Under the pieces are notes generated by a model. That model was not told where the DNA came from, ran no database searches, and worked only from the letters and a program-made list of their open reading frames with translations. From the NCBI RefSeq assembly GCF_003702045.1, contig NZ_RBTP01000028.1, positions 58,229 through 122,228 of the forward strand: 64,000 nt of DNA. Direction: 5' to 3'. Position 1 is the first letter of the stretch. The number at the start of each line of letters is the position of its first letter. The position numbers and the translations under genes were made by a program. Positions 35,700-44,860 of the stretch are shown one piece after another. The stretch comes from Pseudomonas viridiflava (lineage in GTDB: Bacteria > Pseudomonadota > Gammaproteobacteria > Pseudomonadales > Pseudomonadaceae).

Positions 35700-36831
35700 T
35701 GCGAAAGGCCAGCTCTTCGATGGTTTGGGTGGCAGTCTCGGATTCGTCGCGAGCCTGCGTGATCATCCCGTGGTGCTGGGACTTGCTGCACACCGGGTCG
35801 GCATTGGCGGCGTCGCCGGTCAGCATGAAGGCCTGACAGCGGCAGCCGCCGAAGTCTTTTTCCTTTTCGTCACACGACCGGCAAGGCTCTGGCATCCAGT
35901 CGTAGCCACGAAAGCGATTGAAGCCAAAGGAGTCATACCAGATGTGCTGCATGCTGTGATCGCGCACATTGGGAAACTGGATCGGCATCTGACGCGCACC
36001 GTGGCACGGAAGGGCGGTGCCGTCCGGCGTGACGGTCAAAAAAATACTGCCCCAGCCATTCATGCAGGCTTTGGGGCGTTCTTCGTAATAATCGGGGGTG
36101 ACGAAGATCAGCTTGCACGGGTGATTCTGCGCCTCCAGCCGTTCCCGGTACTGGTTGGTGACGGCTTCGGCCCGCACCAGTTGATCCTTGGTCGGCAACA
36201 GACCTATACGGTTCAGATGCGCCCAGCCGTAGAACTGACAGGTCGCCAGCTCGACGAAGTCTGCTTCAAGGGCCAGACACAGCTCGATGATCTTGTCGAT
36301 CTTATCGATGTTGTGCCGGTGGGTGACGAAGTTCAGCACCATCGGGTAGCCGTGTTTCTTCACGGCACGCGCCATTTCCAGCTTCTGCGCGAAGGCTTTC
36401 TTCGAGCCGGCGAGCATGTTGTTCACCTGCTCGTCGCTGGCCTGAAAGCTGATCTGGATATGGTCCAGACCGGCTTCCTTAAACGCGATGATTTTCTCTT
36501 CGGTCAGGCCGATCCCGGAGGTGATCAGGTTGGTGTAGTAACCCAGCCGTCGTGCCTCGGCGATGAGTTCGGCCAGGTCCTGACGCACCAGCGGTTCGCC
36601 GCCAGAAAAGCCGATCTGCGCGGCACCCATCTGCCTGGCTTGCTGCATCACCTTGAACCACTGCTCGGTGGTCAGCTCCTGACCCTGTTTCGCGAAGTCG
36701 AGCGGGTTCGAGCAATACGGGCATTGCAGCGGGCAACGGTAGGTCAGTTCTGCCAGCAACCACAGCGGCAGGCCGGTTTCCGGCCTGGGCGGTATCAGTG
36801 GGCTGGGGATTGCAAGCGTCAGGTCAGTCAA
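35662..36831 (-). CDS. pqqE: PQQ biosynthesis radical SAM protein PqqE
   Basis: A 389-residue radical SAM/SPASM enzyme that makes the C-C bond between the Glu and Tyr side chains of PqqA. The SAM cluster motif is CPLQCPYC near residue 34; the C-terminal SPASM region has the cysteines of [31 protein letters not shown]. It works with PqqD, which delivers the peptide; the two genes overlap by eight bases. Full length for the family. Confidence 0.97.
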   Translation of the reverse strand: MTDLTLAIPSPLIPPRPETGLPLWLLAELTYRCPLQCPYCSNPLDFAKQGQELTTEQWFKVMQQARQMGAAQIGFSGGEPLVRQDLAELIAEARRLGYYTNLITSGIGLTEEKIIAFKEAGLDHIQISFQASDEQVNNMLAGSKKAFAQKLEMARAVKKHGYPMVLNFVTHRHNIDKIDKIIELCLALEADFVELATCQFYGWAHLNRIGLLPTKDQLVRAEAVTNQYRERLEAQNHPCKLIFVTPDYYEERPKACMNGWGSIFLTVTPDGTALPCHGARQMPIQFPNVRDHSMQHIWYDSFGFNRFRGYDWMPEPCRSCDEKEKDFGGCRCQAFMLTGDAANADPVCSKSQHHGMITQARDESETATQTIEELAFRNERNSRLIAKSS

Positions 36832-37138
36832 GGGTGATCCAGTGTTTTTCCTGAGCGACTTTCATGAAGTCATCGACGTCCATGCCCAGTTCAGGAACGT
36901 TGGGGAATTTGAGTTCCAGCGCTTCGATGATCGCCGCAACCGTTCGCTGTCCGTCGATCAGGCCGCCGATCCAGCCAGCGCTGTCGTTGAGCTTGATCAT
37001 GCCTTCCGGGTAGAGCAGCACGTTGCCGTTCTGAGCCGGTTCGAACTGGAAGCGGTAGCCTTGACGCCACTTGGGGACTTTGTTGCGAAATGCCAGGCGT
37101 TCCGGGTTCGAATTGTCTTTGTGGGTATGAACGTTCAT
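36824..37138 (-). CDS. pqqD: PqqA peptide chaperone PqqD
   Basis: A 104-residue RiPP recognition element protein. It has the family pattern [28 protein letters not shown] and the late [14 protein letters not shown]. PqqD binds the PqqA leader and presents it to PqqE. It overlaps pqqC by four bases (ATGA) and pqqE by eight. The N-terminal ~14 residues are polar and may be non-conserved. Confidence 0.95.
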   Translation of the reverse strand: MNVHTHKDNSNPERLAFRNKVPKWRQGYRFQFEPAQNGNVLLYPEGMIKLNDSAGWIGGLIDGQRTVAAIIEALELKFPNVPELGMDVDDFMKVAQEKHWITLD

Positions 37139-37890
37139 AGCGCGATTCCCTTATGCCAGACCCTCTGGTCTGTGACGCTGTGGTAGGGCGGGCGGTTCAA
37201 TTCGTAAGCCATAGACATCGCATCAAGCATGCTCCACAGAATATCGAGCTTGAACTGCAGGATCTCCAGCATGCGCTGCTGGCCTTCGTACGTAGTGTAG
37301 TGCTGCAACGTGATCGCAAGACCATGTTCTACATCTCGACGCGCCTGACCCAGGCGGGTGCGGAAATACTCGTACCCGGCCGGGTCGATCCACGGGTAAT
37401 GTTGCGGCCAGCTGTCCAGACGCGACTGGTGAATCTGCGGCGCGAACAGCTCGGTCAACGAGCTGCTGGCCGCTTCTTGCCAGTTGGCGCGGCGGGCGAA
37501 GTTCACGTAGGCATCGACGGCAAAACGCACGCCCGGCAGCACGAGCTCTTGCGAGCGCAACTGATCTGGGTCCAGGCCCACTGCCTGACCCAGACGCAGC
37601 CAGGCTTCGATGCCGCCGTCTTCACCGGGGGCGCCGTCATGATCCAGCAGACGCTGAATCCACTCGCGACGAATCTCGCGGTCCGGGCAGTTGGCCAGAA
37701 TCGCGGCGTCCTTGAGGGGAATGTTCACCTGATAGTAAAAGCGGTTGGCGACCCAGCCCTGAATCTGCTCGCGGGTCGCACGGCCTTCGTACATCGCCAC
37801 GTGATAGGGATGATAGATGTGGTAATAGGCGCCCTTGGCCCGCAGAGCCTGCTCGAATTCGGCGGGGGACAGCGCAGTGGCTTCGCTCAT
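37135..37890 (-). CDS. pqqC: Pyrroloquinoline-quinone synthase PqqC
   Basis: A 251-residue all-helical cofactorless oxidase that catalyses the last ring closure and eight-electron oxidation giving PQQ. Family segments are [55 protein letters not shown] and [20 protein letters not shown]. Eight bases separate it from pqqB. Confidence 0.97.
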   Translation of the reverse strand: MSEATALSPAEFEQALRAKGAYYHIYHPYHVAMYEGRATREQIQGWVANRFYYQVNIPLKDAAILANCPDREIRREWIQRLLDHDGAPGEDGGIEAWLRLGQAVGLDPDQLRSQELVLPGVRFAVDAYVNFARRANWQEAASSSLTELFAPQIHQSRLDSWPQHYPWIDPAGYEYFRTRLGQARRDVEHGLAITLQHYTTYEGQQRMLEILQFKLDILWSMLDAMSMAYELNRPPYHSVTDQRVWHKGIAL

Positions 37891-37898
37891 GTCGGCTC

Positions 37899-38810
37899 CT
37901 AAAGCTCGATGCTCATGCCATCGAAGGCTACTTCAACGTTGCGGCGCACCAGCTCGGCACGCTCGGGAGAGTCTTCGTCGAGAATCGGGTTGGTGTTGTT
38001 GATGTGGATAAGCACCTTGCGCTGGGTCGCAAAGCCTTCCAGCACTTCGAGCATGCCACCGGGGCCGTTCTGAGCCAGATGGCCCATCTCACGACCCGTA
38101 CGCGTGCCGACGCCACGACGCTGCATTTCGTCGTCATCCCACATCGTGCCATCCACCAACAGACAGTCGGCATCACGCATCTTCTCGGCCAGGGCTTCGT
38201 CGACCTTGCCCAGGCCCGGCGCGTAAAACAGCTTGCCACCGGTGCGAGTGTCTTCGACCAGGAGGCCGATGTTGTCGCCAGGATGCGGGTCGAAACGGTG
38301 CGGCGAATAAGGCGGTGCGGCGCTGCGCAGCGGGAACGGCGTGAAGCGCAGGTTAGGGCAGGCCGGGATCACGAAGCTGCCTTGCAGTTCGATGCGATGC
38401 CAGTCCAGACCGCCGTTCCAGTGCTTGAGCATTTCGAACAGCGGGAAGCCGGTGCTGAGGTCTTCATGGACCATGTCGGTACACCAGACCTGATGCGGGC
38501 AGCCTTCGCGCAGGCTCAACAAACCAGTGGTGTGATCGATCTGGCTGTCCATCAGCACGATGGCGCTGATGCCGGTATCGCGCAGCGCCCGGCCCGGTTG
38601 CATTGGCGCAAAATTCTGCAACTGTGCACGGATATCCGGCGAAGCGTTGCACAGCACCCAGTTCACACCATCGTCTGACAGCGCGATGGAAGATTGAGTA
38701 CGCGCCTGCGCCCGCAGGCTGCCATCGCGAAAGCCTGCGCAGTTGACGCAGTTGCAGTTCCACTGGGGAAAACCACCACCGGCAGCGGAACCTAGAATCT
38801 GGATGTACAT
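37899..38810 (-). CDS. pqqB: PQQ biosynthesis protein PqqB
   Basis: A 303-residue metallo-beta-lactamase-fold protein, an iron-dependent hydroxylase acting on the excised Glu-Tyr intermediate. It starts with [20 protein letters not shown], whose cysteines hold a structural zinc, and has the metal segment [18 protein letters not shown] and [13 protein letters not shown]. It is separated from pqqA by a terminator-like hairpin, which probably lowers its expression relative to pqqA. Confidence 0.97.
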   Translation of the reverse strand: MYIQILGSAAGGGFPQWNCNCVNCAGFRDGSLRAQARTQSSIALSDDGVNWVLCNASPDIRAQLQNFAPMQPGRALRDTGISAIVLMDSQIDHTTGLLSLREGCPHQVWCTDMVHEDLSTGFPLFEMLKHWNGGLDWHRIELQGSFVIPACPNLRFTPFPLRSAAPPYSPHRFDPHPGDNIGLLVEDTRTGGKLFYAPGLGKVDEALAEKMRDADCLLVDGTMWDDDEMQRRGVGTRTGREMGHLAQNGPGGMLEVLEGFATQRKVLIHINNTNPILDEDSPERAELVRRNVEVAFDGMSIEL

Positions 38811-38861
38811 GACAGCTCCCTACCACATGACCCGAAACAAAAAACAAAAGCAGCCTGACAA

Positions 38862-38892
38862 TAAAAAAAGCCCCGGCGAACCGAGGCTTTAC
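38862..38892 (-). terminator. Partial terminator between pqqA and pqqB
   Basis: Reading leftwards, AAAGCCTCGG-TTCG-CCGGGGCTTTTTTTAT is a strong stem with a seven-T tail, placed 13 bases after the pqqA stop and 50 bases before pqqB. It should end most transcripts after pqqA, giving an excess of the substrate peptide over the enzymes. Confidence 0.9.
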
Positions 38893-38904
38893 AGCACGCT
38901 GAAA

Positions 38905-38979
38905 TCAACGGCTTGCGAAGTACATGGTGACTTCGAAACCGATACGCAAATCAGTGTAAGCAGGTTTTGTCCACGACAT
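38905..38979 (-). CDS. pqqA: PQQ precursor peptide PqqA
   Basis: A 24-residue ribosomal peptide, the PQQ precursor. It begins [18 protein letters not shown] and ends MYFASR. E16 and Y20, spaced as EVTMY, are the two residues joined to form PQQ. GGAGC lies about 10 bases before the ATG. It is below the usual length limit of gene finders. It heads the pqqABCDE unit with its own 120-bp upstream region; pqqF lies upstream in the same direction. Confidence 0.97.
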
Positions 38980-39102
38980 AGGAAAGCTCCTTCAGAGAAT
39001 GCAGCGGTTGGTGACTACATCTTAGTGCGCGTGTAACGCCATACGTTCAGATGCTTAGGAAGCTATGTTACTCAATTTAACAATTCGAGAGCGCCCAAAT
39101 CT

Positions 39103-41469
39103 TTACGAAAGACCCTTACCGTTCAGGTAACGATCCTTGTAGGCCGGGGCTGCTGGGCGATTGGCCACGATGAGCCAGCCTGCCCAGGCGCCGATCAGCG
39201 CTTCCAACGCGGCGTTCAACGAGTGTGTATCCAGATTTGACAGAGCCTTCTGCACGCACTGCACATGCCGTTCGGCTTGCCCGGCAAGATGTGCCTGCCA
39301 CAGCATCTCTGCGGCCTGCTCATAGGGCAGTGCTGACCCGTCGAGTTGCGTACTCAGAGTCCGGCAGTGTTCTGCCAGATCGGTGCTGGCTATCAGTTCA
39401 GGCAGGGCACTCAAAAAGTCCTCAATGTGCAGGACGAGCTGATCCACGCTGCAGGCCGGCGATTGCACCCCGAACAGCAGCCCGGTCGTCCCATCGATTT
39501 GCCGGATGCTGCTGAATACGGCGTAGCCCAGTTGCAGCTCGACCCGGAGTCGCTGATAAAAGGGCGCCTGAAGCAGGTGAGCAGTCATTCGCCAAGCGGC
39601 TTCGTCCTGAGCGGATGCACTGGGGGCAGGGCAAAATACCAGCACCGCGTTTTCCGACGAAAATGAGGCTTCGGTTTGCCAGCGCTTGCCTGGCTGATGG
39701 GCTGGCGAGGGCTGCAACTGTACTTTTTGAGTGCCGGGCGCGCCGCTCAATGCCGCTGCCACACGGTCTTTGTGGTTGTCCGGTAAGCCTGTGGCAAAGC
39801 TCGTCCAGCGGGAGGCAGCCCAGACACGGTGGAGGTCGTCGGTCTCTGGTTCTGACGGCGTGTTTAAAAAATGATCAGGCAGTTGTTTGAGTAACTGGCG
39901 AATCGGGATCAGCGCGGGCTCGCTGACCGGCTGTCCATAGCGGGCCAGCGTTTCAGCCGTCGGGTGCCTCAATCGATGCAGGCAGTGGTCGAGAATGGCA
40001 GCGAATGGCTCAGGCAGCCCGTTCAGTCTCAGTTGCCAGTACGTGCCATAGGCATTGAAGGCGACAGTGACCCCGGCCTGTCGGGCGTCCTCGATCAAAT
40101 CTTTCAGGCTGTCACTGAGCATCTGCCAAAGCCTGAGTTGCGGGTGCGGCAACTGCCAGCGCAGGTACACGGCCGATTCTTCGGCGACAGGCGGCGTGTC
40201 TGGCGCTGGCAGCAAAAACGGATTGGGCGCAGGCAGACGCCAGACAATGTGTTCTGGCGTCGAGTTATCCACAGTTCGCAGATTGATCAACGTCTCAGGG
40301 GTGAGCCGATCCAGTAAGGTGAGCAATGTCTCGGCACCTTGATCACTGAGTGCTGCTGGAAGGTCGCGGCAGTAATGATTCGCCAGCGCCAGTGCGCCGC
40401 AGACCTGCAACTGACGTTGCTGAACACGCCGATATTCTTCTACCAGCGAAAGCCAGTTCAACCTGAAAAACGCCAGCCAACTGAAGAGAAGGCGCGCCGC
40501 GTCCGTCGAAGCGGGCTCGCTCTCAACGCCTTTTTCAAACGCGACATCCAGCAGCAACTGCCCGCCAAACTGATAGAGCGGCGTGGCCTTCAGCGAGTCA
40601 ATCAACCCGCGCTCGACCAATGTCGCCACCAAACCGCCTGGCTTGGCGGCGTTCATCCAGTGGCACAGGAACGCCACGGCCTCGTCAGCCTTTTTCGGTA
40701 AACCGTCGCAGGCGAACAAAAGGTGCTGACGTTGGGCGTCGTTATCCAGTATCGGTAGCGCATTTTCAGTCAGTGAGGGGGGCGCTTGTTGCTCAACGCG
40801 CTTACCCGTGGCGAACAATGCCCCGTAACGCGTTGCCAAGGTGTTGAGCTCAGCCAGCGACTGCGGCCCGCTCAGGCACAGCGTCATCTGCCCGGCCTGA
40901 TAAAAGCGCTGATAGAAGTTTTTCAAGGCCTGTTGGAAAGCAGGGTTGGGCACTGACAGGCTGTAGCGATTGCCTGCATGAAAGCCGCGCAGTGGATGCT
41001 GAGGGTTCACCGACGCCAACAAGTGATTCTGCTGACGAGCCTGCGCGTCCCCGCGCCAAGCGATGAACTCGGCGTGCAGCACCTCGCGCTCACGCAACTG
41101 GTCTGCTACGGCCATGCGCGGATGAGCAAGCATGTCGCACAGACGTTCAAGCCCCTCGGCAAATACAGCGGGTGGCAGTTCGAAGAAAAAGTCGGTGGTG
41201 CGTTCGCGGGTGCTGGCGTTGATCTGACCTCCGTGGTGCTGCACAAAAGTCATCAGATTCTGCTCTTTGGCGAAACGCTCGGTGCCGAGAAAGAACAGAT
41301 GCTCCATAAAATGCGCCAGCCCTGGCCATGCCTGAGGTACGTCATGACTGCCCACCGCCACCCGCAGCGAGGCTGCACAGCGTTTCAGGCGCGGCTCATG
41401 GCACAGCACCACGCTCAGGCCGTTGGCCAGGGTAACGCGTTCGACGGCTGAAGTGCGCGGGGAGGGCAT
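39103..41469 (-). CDS. pqqF: PQQ biosynthesis metallopeptidase PqqF
   Basis: A 788-residue M16-family zinc protease. The inverted zinc motif HxxEH is in AHFMEHLFFLGTERF, with the third ligand expected in the downstream acidic helix near EREVLHAEF. The rest is divergent M16 repeats, the last probably inactive. PqqF, with a PqqG-type partner in some species, cuts the crosslinked Glu-Tyr out of PqqA. I prefer the ATG at 41469 (MPSPRTSAVERVTL); a TTG lies 12 bases upstream. Neither has a clear ribosome site. It precedes pqqA by about 120 bp and could be co-transcribed. Confidence 0.93.
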   Translation of the reverse strand: MPSPRTSAVERVTLANGLSVVLCHEPRLKRCAASLRVAVGSHDVPQAWPGLAHFMEHLFFLGTERFAKEQNLMTFVQHHGGQINASTRERTTDFFFELPPAVFAEGLERLCDMLAHPRMAVADQLREREVLHAEFIAWRGDAQARQQNHLLASVNPQHPLRGFHAGNRYSLSVPNPAFQQALKNFYQRFYQAGQMTLCLSGPQSLAELNTLATRYGALFATGKRVEQQAPPSLTENALPILDNDAQRQHLLFACDGLPKKADEAVAFLCHWMNAAKPGGLVATLVERGLIDSLKATPLYQFGGQLLLDVAFEKGVESEPASTDAARLLFSWLAFFRLNWLSLVEEYRRVQQRQLQVCGALALANHYCRDLPAALSDQGAETLLTLLDRLTPETLINLRTVDNSTPEHIVWRLPAPNPFLLPAPDTPPVAEESAVYLRWQLPHPQLRLWQMLSDSLKDLIEDARQAGVTVAFNAYGTYWQLRLNGLPEPFAAILDHCLHRLRHPTAETLARYGQPVSEPALIPIRQLLKQLPDHFLNTPSEPETDDLHRVWAASRWTSFATGLPDNHKDRVAAALSGAPGTQKVQLQPSPAHQPGKRWQTEASFSSENAVLVFCPAPSASAQDEAAWRMTAHLLQAPFYQRLRVELQLGYAVFSSIRQIDGTTGLLFGVQSPACSVDQLVLHIEDFLSALPELIASTDLAEHCRTLSTQLDGSALPYEQAAEMLWQAHLAGQAERHVQCVQKALSNLDTHSLNAALEALIGAWAGWLIVANRPAAPAYKDRYLNGKGLS

Positions 41470-41587
41470 GGCGAGTCGCAAAGGCTGGGAGACAGAGCGT
41501 CATGCTAGCGGAAAATCAGGCCGTTTCGCGAGGTGCTGGTGGTTATGAGCAGGCCTCAACACGGAGCATGGCAACGATCGGGGTGCC

Positions 41588-42379
41588 TTACAGCGCCGAG
41601 TACAACCCCGGCCTGCGATCCTTGAAGTAGTCATTCACCGTTCTGGCCTGCGTCAACTGCGCCCGGTCCAGGTCAGCGATGAGTAACGCTTCGTCCTGCG
41701 CTGCCAGGGCAGGACGGCTGCCATCCGGTGCGCAGACGCTGCTCAGGCCGCAGTAACGAATCTCGCCCTCGCTGCCGCAGTAATTGGCGTACACCACGTA
41801 GCAATGGTTCTCGAACGCTCGCGCCCTTACCGTCACGTCGCAGACGAAATCGAAAGGGGCCATGTTCGCGGTCGGGACCAGAATCAGCTCGGCACCGTCG
41901 AGTGCCAGACGGCGGGTATTCTCGGGGAATTCCACGTCGTAACAGATCAGCATCCCCACTCGCCAGCCGTTCAGTTCGACCACTGGGCCAAGCGCCTCAC
42001 CCGCTGCAAACATCGACTTGTCCAGATCGCTGAACAGGTGCGTCTTACGGTAGTTGCTCAATCGATTGCCGTGGCTGTCGATCAACTGCACGGCATTGTA
42101 AATCTGCTGCTCGGCGCTGCGTTCCGGGTAGCCATACAGAATGGCAATCCCCTGTTCGCGGGCCATCTCGGCGATGCGCGTCGCGGCAGGTCCGTCCTGC
42201 GCTTGCGCCAGCTCGGCGCAGGCGTGTGCGCCGATGTTGTAGCCGGTCAGAAACATCTCCGGGCAGACCAGCACCTGAGCACCTTGCGCCGCAGCGGCCT
42301 TGGCCTGTTGTTGCAGCCGAGTCAGGTTGCCGCTGACGTCCAGCGGCAAGGGCGTGCATTGATACAACGCGACACGCAT
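41588..42379 (-). CDS. davA: 5-aminopentanamidase (delta-aminovaleramidase)
   Basis: A 263-residue nitrilase-superfamily amidase with the catalytic triad E41 (CPEMFLTGYN), K112 (NYRKTHLF) and C146 (LICYDVEFPE). It closely resembles P. putida DavA, which hydrolyses 5-aminopentanamide to 5-aminovalerate in lysine catabolism. It lies 15 bases after davB in the same direction, with AAGGA before the ATG, so the two enzymes are made together. Confidence 0.93.
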   Translation of the reverse strand: MRVALYQCTPLPLDVSGNLTRLQQQAKAAAAQGAQVLVCPEMFLTGYNIGAHACAELAQAQDGPAATRIAEMAREQGIAILYGYPERSAEQQIYNAVQLIDSHGNRLSNYRKTHLFSDLDKSMFAAGEALGPVVELNGWRVGMLICYDVEFPENTRRLALDGAELILVPTANMAPFDFVCDVTVRARAFENHCYVVYANYCGSEGEIRYCGLSSVCAPDGSRPALAAQDEALLIADLDRAQLTQARTVNDYFKDRRPGLYSAL

Positions 42380-42394
42380 GAGGATTTCCTTCTG

Positions 42395-44074
42395 TCAGTC
42401 GGCGAGCGCAATCGGGCCGATGTCGTGGAACACGTCGCCGGGGCCCGGGTTCTCGGCGTGAGTCTTGCCGCCAAAGTGATTCATGATGCCCCACACCGCA
42501 TTCAGAGACGTCTGCACCGCGCCTTCCACCCAAGCGGGCGTCCAGGACACGTCGTCACCGGCGATGAACATGCCGCGCTGTTCGCTGGGCATGTCCTGCT
42601 GCATGAAGTGCGCGTACATGCGCTGGTTATAGCGGTAATGACCTGGCAGCGCACCCTTGAAGGCACCGAGGAAGTGAGGATCGGCTTCCCACGATACCGT
42701 GATCGGGTCGCCAATGATCCGCGCCGCGATGTCGACCTTCGGATAGATCTTTTTCAAGGCATCCAGCGCCAGCTTCACGCGTTTGTCGATGGGCTGCGGC
42801 AGCATTTTCAACGCGTCGCTCATCCACGAGTACGACAGGCAGATCACGCCCGGTTTGTCGTCGCCGTTGTCGAACAGGTAGGTGCCACGGGTCAGGCGAT
42901 CCGTGAGGGTCATGCTCATCAGGTCGCGGCCGGTTTCCGGGTCCTTGTCTTTCCAGAACGGGCGGTCGACCATGACGAAGGTTTTCGATGACTGCATGTA
43001 ACGTGTGCGATCCAGCGCCATCCACATTTTTTGCGAGAACAGGGTTTCCTCGCATTCGATCTGGGTGGTCAGCAGCCAGCTCTGGCAGGTGGTCAGCACA
43101 GCGGCGTACTGGCGGGTATCGCCCCAGTTGTCGGTGACCGTCAGGTTGCCGTCTTCGCTGCGTGCAATGCGCTTGACGCCGGGCCGTGGCGCACCGCGAT
43201 GCAGGGACGACAGGCTGGTGCCTTTTGGCCAGTGCGCGCAGTGATCGGGCACATGGCTCCACAGACCGACCGGTACCTGCTGCACGCCGCCGACGATCAG
43301 GTGCTGATGTTCATCGCAGTTGGTCATGACCACGCGAAAGATTTCCAGCATCGAGTTGGGGAAATCCGAGTCCCATCCGCCAGTGCCGAAACCGACCTGG
43401 CCGAACACTTCGCGGTGGTAGAACGACAGTTTGGCGAACGCCTTGGAGGTCGCCACGAAGTCATAAAACGTGCGGTCGTCCCACAACGGAACCAGCTTGT
43501 TCCACAGCGCTTTGAGGCGTGGCACATCGCGGTCGCGGATGGCTTGCTGGATGTCGGCGAACTGCGAACCGCTTTCGAGCGCATCGGCCCAGGCGTCGGC
43601 GACTTCCTGAAACAATGCAGGCAAGTCCGACAGCATCTGTGCGTAATACGTGGTGCCTTCCAGATCGATCACCGTGCTGCCCGATGCTGCGGTGAGCGGG
43701 TTGGGGAAGGGTTTGGACTCAAGGCCCAGCTTGTCGACGTAATGAAAAAAGGCGGTGGACGACACCGGAAAGCGCATGCCGCCCAGCTCGGCAACGATGC
43801 CTTTTGCGCCTTCGAACTCTTGCGAGCGCAGGCGACCGCCCATTTTCGACGCCTCGTAAACCACCGGTTTAAGGCCCATCTTCATCAGCTCGTAGGCCGC
43901 CACCAACCCGGCGATACCGGCACCGATGATCGCCACTTCCGCGCCGTGCTGCTCTTTGGGAATGCTGCCCAGACCTTTCGGGTGCTCGATCCACTCATCA
44001 AAAGCAAACGGAAAATCCGGACCAAACATAGTGATCGGCTTCTTGCCGTTGGCGGGGTGACGGTTGTTTTTCAT
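42395..44074 (-). CDS. davB: L-lysine 2-monooxygenase
   Basis: A 559-residue flavin amine-oxidase-family enzyme, matching P. putida DavB in length and layout. The FAD dinucleotide motif is VAIIGAGIAGLVAAYELM near residue 50, with ELGGMRFPVSSTAF and the C-terminal FIAGDDVSWTPAWVEGAV FAD segment. It converts L-lysine to 5-aminopentanamide, CO2 and water. A tryptophan 2-monooxygenase role (auxin route) is unlikely given the strong match to DavB and the davA neighbour. An Lrp-type regulator gene lies upstream, with repeat-rich DNA between them. Confidence 0.93.
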   Translation of the reverse strand: MKNNRHPANGKKPITMFGPDFPFAFDEWIEHPKGLGSIPKEQHGAEVAIIGAGIAGLVAAYELMKMGLKPVVYEASKMGGRLRSQEFEGAKGIVAELGGMRFPVSSTAFFHYVDKLGLESKPFPNPLTAASGSTVIDLEGTTYYAQMLSDLPALFQEVADAWADALESGSQFADIQQAIRDRDVPRLKALWNKLVPLWDDRTFYDFVATSKAFAKLSFYHREVFGQVGFGTGGWDSDFPNSMLEIFRVVMTNCDEHQHLIVGGVQQVPVGLWSHVPDHCAHWPKGTSLSSLHRGAPRPGVKRIARSEDGNLTVTDNWGDTRQYAAVLTTCQSWLLTTQIECEETLFSQKMWMALDRTRYMQSSKTFVMVDRPFWKDKDPETGRDLMSMTLTDRLTRGTYLFDNGDDKPGVICLSYSWMSDALKMLPQPIDKRVKLALDALKKIYPKVDIAARIIGDPITVSWEADPHFLGAFKGALPGHYRYNQRMYAHFMQQDMPSEQRGMFIAGDDVSWTPAWVEGAVQTSLNAVWGIMNHFGGKTHAENPGPGDVFHDIGPIALAD

Positions 44075-44126
44075 GACTGACCTTGGTGGGCAACGGCGAA
44101 AAACAACAGTCTAGATAAGCGCGCGC

Positions 44127-44208
44127 ACGTTATTAAGGCGCAAAGTGTCGTCGATATGAAGTTTGTTTGATCAAAGTGACGAAGTTGAACGTTATTTTGC
44201 GCGCCCTT
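44127..44208. promoter_or_regulatory. Direct-repeat region upstream of davB
   Basis: ACGTTATTAAGGCGC (44127) and ACGTTATTTTGCGC (44189) are near-identical and 62 bp apart. CAAAGTG-T/A-CG recurs at 44141 and 44172, 31 bp apart. Spacings close to whole numbers of helical turns suit the wrapping multimers formed by Lrp-type regulators, and such a gene lies next door. Confidence 0.4.
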
Positions 44209-44226
44209 ATGTCGTTTTGTTCAGGA

Positions 44227-44709
44227 TCAGACCGGTTGGCCCCGGTCGATCTTGCTGCTGAGGATGATGGACGTGGTGGTCTTTTCCACGCCGTCCACGC
44301 TGCCGATGAGGTCCAGCAGTTCGTCCAGTTGCTCGGGTGAGTCGGTGCGCAGCCAGGCCACGTAATCGAACTCGCCACTGACCGCGCACAACTGCTGCAC
44401 CTGAGCCAGCGCACTCAGCCGACGCAGCACTTCTTTGCCTGAACGCGGTTGCACCGTGATGCCGACATACGCCTGCAAACCGCCATCGACGACCCGTTGG
44501 CCGAGACGCACGCCGTAGCCGGTGATGACCTTGGTGCTCTCCAGTCGCGCCAGACGCGACGTGACCGTGGTGCGTGCGATGCCGAGCTGGCGTGCCAGTG
44601 TGGCAACGCTCTCTCGGGCATTGATCTGCAAGGCGGCGATCAGCTTGCGGTCTATTTCATCCAGCGCTGGCGGGTGGGAGGCGGACACAGGACTCTCCAT
44701 CAAAAACAT
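44227..44709 (-). CDS. Lrp/AsnC family transcriptional regulator
   Basis: About 160 residues. The N-terminal helix-turn-helix is ALDEIDRKLIAALQINARES followed by LARQLGIARTTVTSRLARLE; the C-terminal RAM/ligand domain runs from about 75 (QAYVGITVQPRSGKEV .. GEFDYVAWLRTDS). It is the likely regulator of davBA, which follow 152 bp downstream in the same direction, and it may respond to lysine or a catabolite. An ATG nine bases later (44700) is an equally good start, as neither has a clear ribosome site. Confidence 0.9.
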   Translation of the reverse strand: MFLMESPVSASHPPALDEIDRKLIAALQINARESVATLARQLGIARTTVTSRLARLESTKVITGYGVRLGQRVVDGGLQAYVGITVQPRSGKEVLRRLSALAQVQQLCAVSGEFDYVAWLRTDSPEQLDELLDLIGSVDGVEKTTTSIILSSKIDRGQPV

Positions 44710-44737
44710 AGGCTACTGATGCGGTAACGCTTCTTCG

Positions 44738-44828
44738 GTAGGAGTGAGCTTGCTCACGAAGGCACCAGTCAATTCAGATCGAGATGCAGCGTTTGAAACA
44801 TAGTTTTCGTGAGCAAGCTCACTCCCAC
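44738..44828 (-). repeat. REPIN copy C (inverted REP pair)
   Basis: GTAGGAGTGAGCTTGCTCAC with GAA following, and its complement TTCGTGAGCAAGCTCACTCC, flank a 45-bp spacer. Read in reverse, the spacer GTTTCA..GCTGCATCT..GGTGCCTT matches that of the REPIN at 7439. It lies between the Lrp and FUSC genes. Confidence 0.85.
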
Positions 44829-44860
44829 GGTCTGTGTTTGCTTCGAAGCTGCAATGTTGT

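Noticed and set aside
42395..44074. Tryptophan 2-monooxygenase (auxin synthesis) as the function of this amine oxidase
   Set aside because: The length and sequence match lysine 2-monooxygenase far better, and davA follows directly.
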